Below are positions 28,717 to 38,200 of a DNA stretch of 43,942 nt, piece after piece. The stretch's first letter is position 1. Every line of letters starts with the position of its first letter. The notes under the pieces are model-generated. The model was given only the letters and a program-made list of their open reading frames with translations, made no database searches and was not told the DNA's origin. This DNA is from Lactobacillus nasalidis (lineage in GTDB: Bacteria; Bacillota; Bacilli; Lactobacillales; Lactobacillaceae): contig NZ_BOCG01000451.1 in the NCBI RefSeq assembly GCF_016587775.1, forward strand, positions 1 through 43,942, written 5' to 3'. A program made the position numbers and the translations under genes.

Positions 28717-29066
28717 AGAAGTATTCGACCGTTTCAGAGCTGTTAAAAGATATGTATCCGGAGGCTGTTTCAGCGGGTGTTGAGGCTACAGAGTTCTGGA
28801 ATATGGACTTCAACGAAATCATGGTTCAAGTTGGGGCAAATAAGAAGCGGGAACAGGAAGAGCTTAAAAAGCGGGCTTACATGGACCACGAGCTGGCTCA
28901 ATTAATCGCCTATGCCTTCAATGATCCTAATAAAATGCCATCGGTTGAAAAGGCCTACCCGTTCATCAAGGAAATGGAACCGCAGCCGAAAGAAGCCATT
29001 CCGGAATGGCTCAAGATGAAACAGGCGTTTATGCGCCAAGCACAAAAGATTAAGAAGATTAAGTAA
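28318..29066 (+). CDS. Frameshifted tail assembly chaperone (gpGT-like fusion)
   Basis: A -1 shift at T-TTT-TTC (28620-28626) joins the first 103 codons of the chaperone to the frame open from 28602 to 29066. The junction reads SGFF then RQQGQEYEDYFKIGAGNESA and GNGPVKKYSTVSELLKDM, giving about 249 residues. The T part alone would start only at an ATG at 28752 without a convincing site. This copies the lambda G/GT arrangement, in which a small fraction of ribosomes makes the fusion that binds the tape measure. Confidence 0.85.
28620..28626 (+). promoter_or_regulatory. Programmed -1 frameshift site
   Basis: TTTTTTC in the chaperone frame is read as T-TTT-TTC, one of the most slippery X-XXY-YYZ heptamers. 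The -1 frame is open from 28602 through the site to 29066. No strong downstream pseudoknot was recognised by eye. Confidence 0.85.
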
Positions 29067-29088
29067 ATAGAAAGGTGGTGAGGGTAAC

Positions 29089-32000
29089 ATGGAATTAGAA
29101 GAGCTTGAAGTCGTTTTCAAGGCCAATTACGGGGATTTGATCTCAAAAACCCAGCAGATCTATCAACTTATTGAAAGTAAGACAAACGGCCTTGCAAACA
29201 ATATCCAAAACGACTTAAACCGGGCACAGCAGGCAACCAATAGCGGGGTTCAGAGCGCCAATCAAGCCGCAGAATCGACTGTTAGAGCCGAGGAAAAGAA
29301 ACAGCAAGCCTATCAACGCACGGCCGATGCAAAGAAGCATGAAGCCGTTGAAATCCAAACGTGGACTGACAACGAAAACAAGGCCATGACACAAGCGGCC
29401 GAGGCGGCCGACAAGTTTTCGGAAGCAACGAAGGGCGTTACAATGTCGGGCAACTTTGACCCAACGGCCATGCAGGAAGCTTACAAGCAATATAAGGCGG
29501 CTTCAGATCGCATTTGGTCCGATACACCGGCGCAAAAGATCGTTAAGCAGGCAGACCCGGGCATTGATGACGTGATCCGGCAACAGAGCGAGAGTTCAAA
29601 GCAGGACGTTTCAGACCTGTATGACACTGTCAACGAAAGAATGGCACAAGCCAAGCAAGAGCAGGCCAAGCTGGTTGAGCTTATGAACAGCCGTTCAAGC
29701 GTCAAGTCTAGCGGTGATCCGCTTCAACTCCAACGGGTGGACGCTCAAATCGACCAAGCCCGCATTAAAATGACACGCTACCAAAACCAAGCACGGGCAT
29801 TAGCCCAAGCGATGAAGCAAGAGTTTGGTGACATTCCTAACACTCTTAATAAGATCGCCAAATCAATGGACGAGAACGAAGTCGCCATTGAACAGCAACG
29901 GCAAAAGGTTAGCGAGTTAAAACGGGCGTATGTTGAGGCTGAAAAGGCCGGGGAAGATACCTCAGACATCAAGGCTGAGTACAACAAACAGGATTCAATC
30001 CTTGACAAGCTGATTGCACATCAAGACGACCTTGAAAAGTCTTACGAATACACGCAGGACCGAGGCGATGCGCTTAAAAACACGATCGACAAGCTTAATA
30101 CCTCATTGGCTTCAACCGATGAGCTGGCTAAAAAATCAGCAAGTTCCGGCGGCGGTGGCTTTTTCTCTGGTATCAAAGAGAAATTATCCGGCATAGGAAG
30201 CGCAATAAGCACGGCTAGAAACCATTTCAGTCTGTTTGGTATGTCAGCCCTTACGGCAGGGAAGCGGGCTTCTACGGGCCTTAGATCGTCTTCAGAGGGC
30301 GCAAGCGGTCTTAGTCGGACCATGCGAATGTTGGCAAGTCAAATCATTGTCTTCCAACTCCTTTCACAAGCGATCATGAACCTTGGCAGCTCTTTCGTGA
30401 GCGCACTGAAGACCAATCAACAGTTTTCTAACTCGTTGAATCAGATTCAGGTCAACCTGTTAACGGCTTTCTACCCGATTTATCAAACGGTTTTGCCGGC
30501 TATCAACGCTTTAATGAGCGCATTAGCTAAGGCTACAAGCTATATTGCAAGCTTTGTAAGTGCATTGACCGGGACTAGCCTGTCAGCCAACAGAGCGGGC
30601 GCCAAGGGACTTTATGAGCAAGTACAGGCGTTAAATGACACGTCAAAGGCGTCAAATTCAGCAAGCAGCGCTTTAAAGAAACAGCAACAGGAACAAGCCG
30701 CAGCCGTTCGGGAGGCCAATAAGAAGATTCAGCAGGCCAACAAAGAAGGCCGGGCGGCGGTTGAAAAGGAAAATGAAAAAATTTCCGCCTCAAACGAAAA
30801 GGCAAAGAAAGCTTGGGAAGCACAAAAGAAAGCCGCTGAGGACACCAAAAACAGCCTGATGGGCTTTGATGAAATCAACGTCTTAGACCAAGACAAGAGC
30901 AGCAGTTCAGACACGTTCCAAGGCACGCCAAAGAAGACCTTTACCCCGCAGGAAACGCAGGAAGTTCCAAGCGTTTCAGCAGACACGGGGAGCGGCACAA
31001 CCGGCACTGGCACAAGCGGCGGGCTGAATTTCAACACGCCAATTAACGAGAACGGCGGTGCTTTCAAGGCGGCCAAGGACTTCAAAAAGCTTATGGGCGA
31101 GCTGTTCGACCCGCTTAAACAAGCATGGTCAGCTAAAGGTCAATCAGTCATTGATGCCGCTAAGCGGGCCTGGTCCGAATTGGGCCGGGCTGTTGGCGAT
31201 GTCGGCAACTCGTTCAAGACCGTTTGGACCAATGGCACTGGTGAAAAGACGGTTGAAAAGCTGTTAAGCCTATTCAGAACGTTATTAGGCATTGTCGGTG
31301 ACGTCGGGCAAGCTTTTGCCAAGGCATGGGAAGACCACGGCCGGGGAACAAGCACTGTACAAGCTATTTTTAACGCTTTAAACAAGGTTTTAGGGCTGTT
31401 AAACGACATTGGCGTTTCATTCCGCAATGCGTTCAATTCCGGCGTTGGTGAAAGCATTTTTGCGCACTTAATCAACTACGCCCACAATTTGGCGGATCAA
31501 GTCGGCGCATTAGCGGGCCAATTTGACAAGGCTTGGAAAGCGGGCGGTACTGGTCAATCAATCTGGCAAACATTGCTTGGCATGGTTGACGATTATGCCG
31601 GATATATCGACAAGGCTTCCGCTAGCTGGGTTAAGTTCGATCAAAACCTCAATTTTGGGCCAATTCTCAAGTCTTTTGACAACCTTCTTAAAAGTGTTAG
31701 ATCGCTTGGTCAGGACGCTTTCAGCGGGCTTTATTGGGCGCTGACAAACGTCTTGCAACCATTGACTAAATGGGCGGTAGAAGACCTTGCACCGGCGGCC
31801 ATGGACGCTCTTGCGGCCGCTTTGAAGCTGATTCATACGGTTATCAATGCGGCTAAGCCGGCGTTTACGTGGGTTTGGGACAGCTTTTTGAAGCCAATCG
31901 CTAAATGGACCGGGGACATTGTAATCAGCGGCTTGAAGCTGTTGACAAAGGCATTAACCGGGCTTTCAGATTGGGCTTCAAAGCACAAGACACTGATTGA

Positions 32001-34863
32001 AAATGTCGCTAAAGTTTTGATGACTTGGTTTGCGTTCAAGGTATCTACAAGCGCTATTGAAACAGCGACGTCCAAATTTGGCAGCATGTTAGGCGTTGTC
32101 AAGGAAGTCTGGGAAAAGAAGGGCGTATTCAAGACACTTTTGAGCGCATTTACCGACTTTTCCGGCCTTGGAAAGATCAAAGAGATCGGCGAGAACATCA
32201 AGCTGATCGGATCGTATGCTAAGGACGTTGCGCAAATTGGCTGGTCAAAGCTGACCTCAAGCCTTTCAACTTTTGGCGGCAAGCTAAAGACAATCTGGAG
32301 CACGGTTTCAGACCTTGCCGGCGCTAGCTGGTCAAAGATCACAAGCGGGCTTTCAGATTTAGGAAGCACGATTAAAGACCTTGCTAAATTGACTTGGTCA
32401 AAGGTCATTTCAGGCGTCAAGGCTATTGGCGAGTTCGTTTCAACGCTTGCCAAAACGGCTTGGAGCAAGCTTGTTGACGGCTTTTCAAGTCTGTATGACG
32501 TCGTTGTTGACCTTGCTAAAGTTGCATGGGCAAAAATGATTTCCGGCATGGAAGCCGTGGCAAGTTTCATCGCAACCCTTGCTAAAACCGCATGGACTAA
32601 GATTGTTTCCGGTTTAAGCACGCTTGGTGAAGGCCTTCAATCACTTTGGGTAGTTCTTTCAGCCAACCCGGTTATGGCCGTTGTGGCCGCATTCGCCGCT
32701 CTGGTAGCGATTTTCACGGTCCTGTATAAGACCAACAAGCCTTTCAGAAATTGGTGCAATGGAATTTGGAGTTCAATTTCCAACGCATTCGGCGGGCTTG
32801 GTAAATGGTTCAGCGAGCGCTGGAACGACATTACAGGCGGCTGGGAGACTTTCAAGACTTCCTTTGGCAAAACATGGTCGGAAGGCTGGAACGGCATTAA
32901 AGACGGCGTAACCGGCAAAAACGGGGTTTGGACCAAGATTAAGGGCGGTGCTTCCGATATGTGGGGAAACATCACCACGACTTGGAACGGCTTCAAGACT
33001 GATTTCACATCTAGCTGGGGTACGCATTGGACCGCAATCAAAAAGAAGGTCAAAGATGGCGGTAAAAACGGCATCTTCAACGAGATTAAATCCGGTGCAT
33101 CTTCAACTTGGAACTCGATGAAAACCAGTGTCGGCACTTTTGCTACCGATTTTAAATCAAAGTGGGACACTCACTGGAACAGTGTAAAAACCAAGGTTGG
33201 CACTAGCACTAGCGGCGTATTTGGTGACATGGTTTCCGGCGCTGGCAGCATGTTCAGTGGCTTTAATACCAAGATGAGAAACTGGTGGCCTAACTTTAAA
33301 GAAGACTGGGGCAACCATTGGGACAGTGCTAAAACCAAGGTTTCAAGCACGTTTACGTCATTAGTAACTAAGGCTGGAAACCTTGGCAAAAACATTTCAA
33401 CAGCCGTTGAGAAAGGTTGGGGCGTCATTACAACGACCTTTGGCAAGCTTGCTAACAAGATCATTGCCCCGATTCAGTCGGTAATTAAGAAGGTTGGTGA
33501 AGGCATTAATTGGGCCTTGAAGAAGGTCGGCCAATCCGGGTTTAATTGGTCCTTTGACTGGACTTTCAAGTATAAAAACGGGACCAACGGACACCCGGGC
33601 GGGCTTGCGCTTGTTAACGACCAAGAGGGCGCTGACTATCAGGAAGCCTACCAACTTCCAAACGGTAAAACAGGGCTTTTCCCGGCCGTTAGAAACCTGT
33701 TATTAGACATGCCGGCGGGCACTAAGGTTATGCCGGCGGGTCAAGTAAAGCAGGTCATGAACTCATTACCGCATTATGCTAGCGGTATTGGTGACTGGTC
33801 TGAATGGCTTAAAAACTTGCAGCAGACGATGAGCAACATCGGCAATTTCACCGTTTCAACGGTTTCAAGCATTGCAAGTTCAGTTAGTGACGCCTTTGAC
33901 GACGTGCTTTCAGACATTACCCACCCGTCTAAGCTGATTAATTTCTTGATTGACAAGTTTGTTGGCAAAAACAACCAAGAGTCTTCAATCGGGCAAAAGT
34001 TTTTCGCCGGGACTGTTGGCACAATGAAAGACAACCTTGTAAATTGGGCAAAGAATTTCCTGAAGAAGTTCGGCGGTAGCATGAGCGGGGATTACAACCC
34101 GTCAATGATTCGCAGAGCGGCGGCCCAAATGCACGTACACCCTTCGGACGAGTTCATCAAAAAGCTACAAGCCGTAATTCAGAACGAATCCGGCGGGCGC
34201 AACGTCGTTCAGCAGATTCATGACGTCAACAGTGGCGGCAACGAGGCACGGGGGATTTTGCAGTACACCCCGCCAACATTCAAGGCGTACGCCGTTAAGG
34301 GACATACAAACATCATGAACCCGTATGACCAATTACTTGCGTTCTTCAACAACTCCGATTGGGCAAATTCCATTGGTTGGACCACAATTTGGGGTCACAG
34401 AAAGATGGAATGGCTTCACTCCGGTCCTCAAGGCTCACGGCGGTATGAAAACGGCGGCTGGATCAACAAAGAAGGCCTTTACTTGGCCGGTGAAGGCGAC
34501 AAGCCGGAAATGGTCTTGCCACTTACTAACAAAGCCCGGTCATTGCAGCTCATTCAGGAAGCCATGAAGTTCATGGACGTCAACTTTAGCGATGGCCTGA
34601 GAATGCCGAGTGCATTCAGTCAAACGAGCTTCAACGCAGAAAACGCAGGAATGGCCTCACAGGGCGTTTCTAGTGACGTAGGGGCAACTATAGTCAACGC
34701 TATCTTGCAAGGCCTCCAGATGGCTAATATGGGCAATAGCGGGCAATCTAGCCAACCGCTCAATGTAACCATTCAAGTTGATTCAACCAAGTTGGGCGAG
34801 GTTGCGGTTAGGGGTATTAACCAGTTCAACCAAGCCAACGGACGCAACATGTTAAAGATTTAG
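29089..34863 (+). CDS. Tape measure protein with lysozyme-like domain
   Basis: 1924 residues with GAAAGGTGG upstream. A helical, glutamine/alanine-rich first third (1-370) precedes a hydrophobic region (about 390-500) and a coiled-coil/linker segment. W-rich repeats follow, including five repeats spaced 22 residues apart (from residue 1081, preceded by a related unit at 1052), and then a hydrophobic span near 1190-1215. Near the end a soluble transglycosylase-like domain (about 1685-1790) has IQNESGG with E1700 as candidate catalytic acid and GILQYTPPTFKAYA. The protein sets tail length, crosses the membrane during ejection and can open peptidoglycan locally. Length predicts a long tail. Confidence 0.95.
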   Translation: MELEELEVVFKANYGDLISKTQQIYQLIESKTNGLANNIQNDLNRAQQATNSGVQSANQAAESTVRAEEKKQQAYQRTADAKKHEAVEIQTWTDNENKAMTQAAEAADKFSEATKGVTMSGNFDPTAMQEAYKQYKAASDRIWSDTPAQKIVKQADPGIDDVIRQQSESSKQDVSDLYDTVNERMAQAKQEQAKLVELMNSRSSVKSSGDPLQLQRVDAQIDQARIKMTRYQNQARALAQAMKQEFGDIPNTLNKIAKSMDENEVAIEQQRQKVSELKRAYVEAEKAGEDTSDIKAEYNKQDSILDKLIAHQDDLEKSYEYTQDRGDALKNTIDKLNTSLASTDELAKKSASSGGGGFFSGIKEKLSGIGSAISTARNHFSLFGMSALTAGKRASTGLRSSSEGASGLSRTMRMLASQIIVFQLLSQAIMNLGSSFVSALKTNQQFSNSLNQIQVNLLTAFYPIYQTVLPAINALMSALAKATSYIASFVSALTGTSLSANRAGAKGLYEQVQALNDTSKASNSASSALKKQQQEQAAAVREANKKIQQANKEGRAAVEKENEKISASNEKAKKAWEAQKKAAEDTKNSLMGFDEINVLDQDKSSSSDTFQGTPKKTFTPQETQEVPSVSADTGSGTTGTGTSGGLNFNTPINENGGAFKAAKDFKKLMGELFDPLKQAWSAKGQSVIDAAKRAWSELGRAVGDVGNSFKTVWTNGTGEKTVEKLLSLFRTLLGIVGDVGQAFAKAWEDHGRGTSTVQAIFNALNKVLGLLNDIGVSFRNAFNSGVGESIFAHLINYAHNLADQVGALAGQFDKAWKAGGTGQSIWQTLLGMVDDYAGYIDKASASWVKFDQNLNFGPILKSFDNLLKSVRSLGQDAFSGLYWALTNVLQPLTKWAVEDLAPAAMDALAAALKLIHTVINAAKPAFTWVWDSFLKPIAKWTGDIVISGLKLLTKALTGLSDWASKHKTLIENVAKVLMTWFAFKVSTSAIETATSKFGSMLGVVKEVWEKKGVFKTLLSAFTDFSGLGKIKEIGENIKLIGSYAKDVAQIGWSKLTSSLSTFGGKLKTIWSTVSDLAGASWSKITSGLSDLGSTIKDLAKLTWSKVISGVKAIGEFVSTLAKTAWSKLVDGFSSLYDVVVDLAKVAWAKMISGMEAVASFIATLAKTAWTKIVSGLSTLGEGLQSLWVVLSANPVMAVVAAFAALVAIFTVLYKTNKPFRNWCNGIWSSISNAFGGLGKWFSERWNDITGGWETFKTSFGKTWSEGWNGIKDGVTGKNGVWTKIKGGASDMWGNITTTWNGFKTDFTSSWGTHWTAIKKKVKDGGKNGIFNEIKSGASSTWNSMKTSVGTFATDFKSKWDTHWNSVKTKVGTSTSGVFGDMVSGAGSMFSGFNTKMRNWWPNFKEDWGNHWDSAKTKVSSTFTSLVTKAGNLGKNISTAVEKGWGVITTTFGKLANKIIAPIQSVIKKVGEGINWALKKVGQSGFNWSFDWTFKYKNGTNGHPGGLALVNDQEGADYQEAYQLPNGKTGLFPAVRNLLLDMPAGTKVMPAGQVKQVMNSLPHYASGIGDWSEWLKNLQQTMSNIGNFTVSTVSSIASSVSDAFDDVLSDITHPSKLINFLIDKFVGKNNQESSIGQKFFAGTVGTMKDNLVNWAKNFLKKFGGSMSGDYNPSMIRRAAAQMHVHPSDEFIKKLQAVIQNESGGRNVVQQIHDVNSGGNEARGILQYTPPTFKAYAVKGHTNIMNPYDQLLAFFNNSDWANSIGWTTIWGHRKMEWLHSGPQGSRRYENGGWINKEGLYLAGEGDKPEMVLPLTNKARSLQLIQEAMKFMDVNFSDGLRMPSAFSQTSFNAENAGMASQGVSSDVGATIVNAILQGLQMANMGNSGQSSQPLNVTIQVDSTKLGEVAVRGINQFNQANGRNMLKI
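32242..32658 (+). repeat. 22-residue tryptophan repeats in the tape measure gene
   Basis: Tryptophans at residues 1081, 1103, 1125, 1147 and 1169 are spaced exactly 22 apart, each in a W-(S/A/T)-K-x-x-x-G block followed by a DLAK or TLAK segment. A related first unit at 1052 is 29 residues long. The period of 66 bases in DNA offers a site for unequal recombination that would change tail length. Confidence 0.85.
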
Positions 34864-34876
34864 GAGATGATTATTA

Positions 34877-35242
34877 TTGGCAACTTACAGCCTTATTATT
34901 TCTGGGACAGCGGTTAAAACGCCGTCTTCCTTTCAGGTAACCATTCAAGACATCGATGCAAAAGCCACGAGAGACGCCAAGGGCAAGCTCCATCGTGACC
35001 GGGTCGCCACTAAGCGCAAGATTTCCGCTCAATGGCCGCCATTAACCTTGAAAGAGTGTTCAACGCTTTTAAACGCCGTTAAGGACGAGTTTTTCACGGT
35101 TAAATATCTTGATCCGGTTGACGGTGCAATGGCAACCCGGACATTTTACGTTGGCGATAGAACCACGCCGGCGCTGACATTCATTGACAATTTAGGCGGG
35201 TATTTCTGGAAAGACGTTAGCTTTGATCTGGTTGAACAATAG
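34877..35242 (+). CDS. Tail protein after the tape measure (DUF6711-like)
   Basis: 121 residues from a TTG at 34877, preceded by GGAG at about 11 bases. MATYSLIISGTAVKTPSSFQ, AQWPPLTLKECSTLLNAVKD and MATRTFYVGDRTTPA are typical of a small Lactobacillus phage tail protein family found at this position. It may act as a distal tail (hub) protein. An ATG at 34867 is out of frame. The family assignment is from memory of the pattern. Confidence 0.75.
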   Translation: MATYSLIISGTAVKTPSSFQVTIQDIDAKATRDAKGKLHRDRVATKRKISAQWPPLTLKECSTLLNAVKDEFFTVKYLDPVDGAMATRTFYVGDRTTPALTFIDNLGGYFWKDVSFDLVEQ

Positions 35243-35252
35243 GAGGGGTTAA

Positions 35253-38200
35253 ATGCTTTCACAAACGGACGCAGTTAAACAGGCATGGGCGGCAACCGAT
35301 CGGACTTTAGACATTGTCGTCAAGGTTGGAGACGTTGAATATCAAGCTACAGAGATCAATACTTTGAGCTATGATGCGGCGGCCTTCACCGGCGATACGC
35401 TTGGAATCGGTTCAACCTATGAGAATTCCGTTTCAATCGAGTTTGCGAGCGTAATTGAGGCCTTCAAGCAGGGTCTGACCGTTCTTCCGAAAATTGGTGT
35501 ACTCGTTGACGGGACTTTCCAATATACGCCATTAGGTACTTTCATCATTTCCGAGGTCGACAGGGATAGAAACAACAACCTGACCACGATCAAAGCACTG
35601 GACCAAATGTGTAAGCTTGAAGGTTCGTATACGTCAAAGCTGACCTATCCGGCTAGCGCTCTTGATATCATTGCAGAAATTGCCAATCAAGGCGGTGTAA
35701 CGGTCAACACGGGCGAGTTACAGCATTTACCCACCTTGCCAAACATCACTAAGGCGATCACCAAGCAGACGCTTAGAACGGCGCTGGGTTGGATTGCCCA
35801 ACTTTACGCAGGTTTTGCTACTTTTGATCGTAACGGTCAGCTTACAATCCGTACAACCGCAACTCCGGATTACACCATTTCCCCGAGCGAGTACATGCAG
35901 GCCGGCCTAACCAAAAACGAGGTTACTTACAAAACAGGCGGCATTAAAGTTACTGTTAACAGCACGACAACCGACGATAACGGGCAGGAAGTCGACAACA
36001 CGAGTACTCTTCAAGCCGGGGAGACAACGGGCAGCCAGATTGATCTGACAAATGATGTAATGACTGAAAACTTGCTAGATACGATCTGGACCGACATTAA
36101 GGACATCACTTACTATCCGTACACATTGAGTTGGTTCGGCAACCCGGGCATTGAAGCCGGCGACTGGGTAACCTTGACTGACACGCAGGGCAACTCGTTC
36201 AACGTGCCAATCAATGGATACACGATGAGCTTCAACGGGGGGCTTGAATCTACAATTTCAGCCAACCAATCATCATCTAATGCCGGCGGTTATTCTTACA
36301 GCGGTTCAGCTAACTCAATTACTAATGTGGTTAAAGCTTTGCAAGTTCGTCATACGGCAACCGGGAATAACGTTTATCCGCCATCTTTTTCAGGTACACC
36401 AAGCAACCCCAAAAAGGGCGATGTCTGGTACAAGCAAAACGGTAACAACGTTGAATGCTGGATCTATGAAGAAAACGACGGCCAATTTTCATGGATCAAG
36501 ACGCCGCTAGATGGTGAAGTTAAAGCCCAAATCGCAGCCCTTGACAAGAAAACAGATTCAGAGCTGACCAAGACCAAGAGCGAGATTTCAAGCACGGCAG
36601 AGAGCCAGTGGAATAGCGCCACAACGGCCACGAGCGAGGTTGACAGCAGGCTTGAGAGCTTGCGCACGCAGAACAGCCAATCCGTTGCAGAACTCAGAAG
36701 CATTGACACGAGCTTGCATAACCGGGCAAGCCAAATGGAGAGTGACGTAAACGATAGCCTTGCCAGCGTAAAGAACAGCCTCACAGCGGTAGATGCAAGC
36801 ATGCGCACGGCCACGAGTGAAGAGATGGCAAGCGTTAAGAGCAGTCTGTCAGCCGTGCAGTCGCAGAACAACGTAACGCAGAACAGCTTGGCTAACAAGG
36901 CCGGGTCATTGGCAACGGCTACCAGCGAATTGCAGAGCAAGACCGGGAAGCTGTCCGGGAGTTTGTCCACGGCCGACAGCATGATAATGTTTAACTCGAG
37001 TGCGATAGCCGAGGTCAAGAAGACGGCTGGGGAGATCAGCACGACCGTAAGTAATATCCGGGTAGGCGGAAGAAACCTTATTATCAATAGCGATTTCAGA
37101 AACGAACAAACCAACTGGGTAGCAGATGCCGGGAGTTTGTCTGTTGAAAGTAGCACAGAATACGGGCACTATCTGAAATACACCCCGAACAGCGTGGGTA
37201 ACATGCGGGTGTACAGCCCGGTAAAAAAAGTGTGGAAGGCTGGCACTACGTACTCTTATTCGTTCTATGCCAAGGCTGATAGCACTGTTCAAGTCAAAGC
37301 AAGCAGATCACTTACAGACTATGGACCGACGCACACGCTGACGACAGAGTGGCAGAGGTTTACTGGACAGATTAAGTCCACAGCAACCGCAGATGATGGC
37401 ACGCTCTCTCTGCAAGTGACAGGTGCAGTGGCAGCGTGCTTTGCACGAGTCAAGCTTGAAACAGGCACAATGGCAACCGACTGGACACCCGCCCCGGAGG
37501 ACACCGACCAAGCTATTTCAACAGTCAGTCAAACGGCCGATGCAATCAAGGCAGACCTCAGTACGACCAAGGGGGACGTTGCTTCGATAAAAGCCACGGC
37601 AACGTCATTGCAGACGCAGATTAGTAATAATAAGAGCGACATCAGCACCGTAAAGCAAACGGCCGATTCCTTGCAGACGGGATTGAGCAACGCCAAGGGC
37701 GATATCAGCACATTAAAGCAGACGGCCGACAGTCTGACAACCCGAATGAGCACGGCGGAAGGCAATGTAAGTTCACTGAAACAGACGGCCTCGGGATTGC
37801 AAACAAGTGTAAGCGACAATGCAAAAAATATTTCGGCAGTGAAGCAGACCGCAACCGATTTGCAAACCACCGTGGGGAAGTTGCCGGAACAATGGCAGAA
37901 AGACATCAACGACAAGGCCAATGCGCAACCACTGACCAGCAACGTTGACATGAATAATCTGACCACGGCCGGAACGTACTTGATTCAAGACTTTAGCGCA
38001 AAAAATGCACCAATTTCCGCTTGGTTCATGGCTACGGTTACCGCCACCTCAGACAAGTCGCGGGTGATTCAGCGGATTAGGAAAGACAGCTACAATGTTG
38101 CCTACGAGCGTAGCAACTATAATAGCGGCTGGACAACGTGGGAGCGTGTTGCAACGGGCACAGACGTAAGCTCCATTAAGCAAACGATGGACAGCATCAC

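Noticed and set aside
31833..32621. 262-codon frame on the minus strand within the tape measure gene
   Set aside because: It is antisense to a clearly coding, repetitive region and has no start signals or domain features; a shadow of biased codon use.
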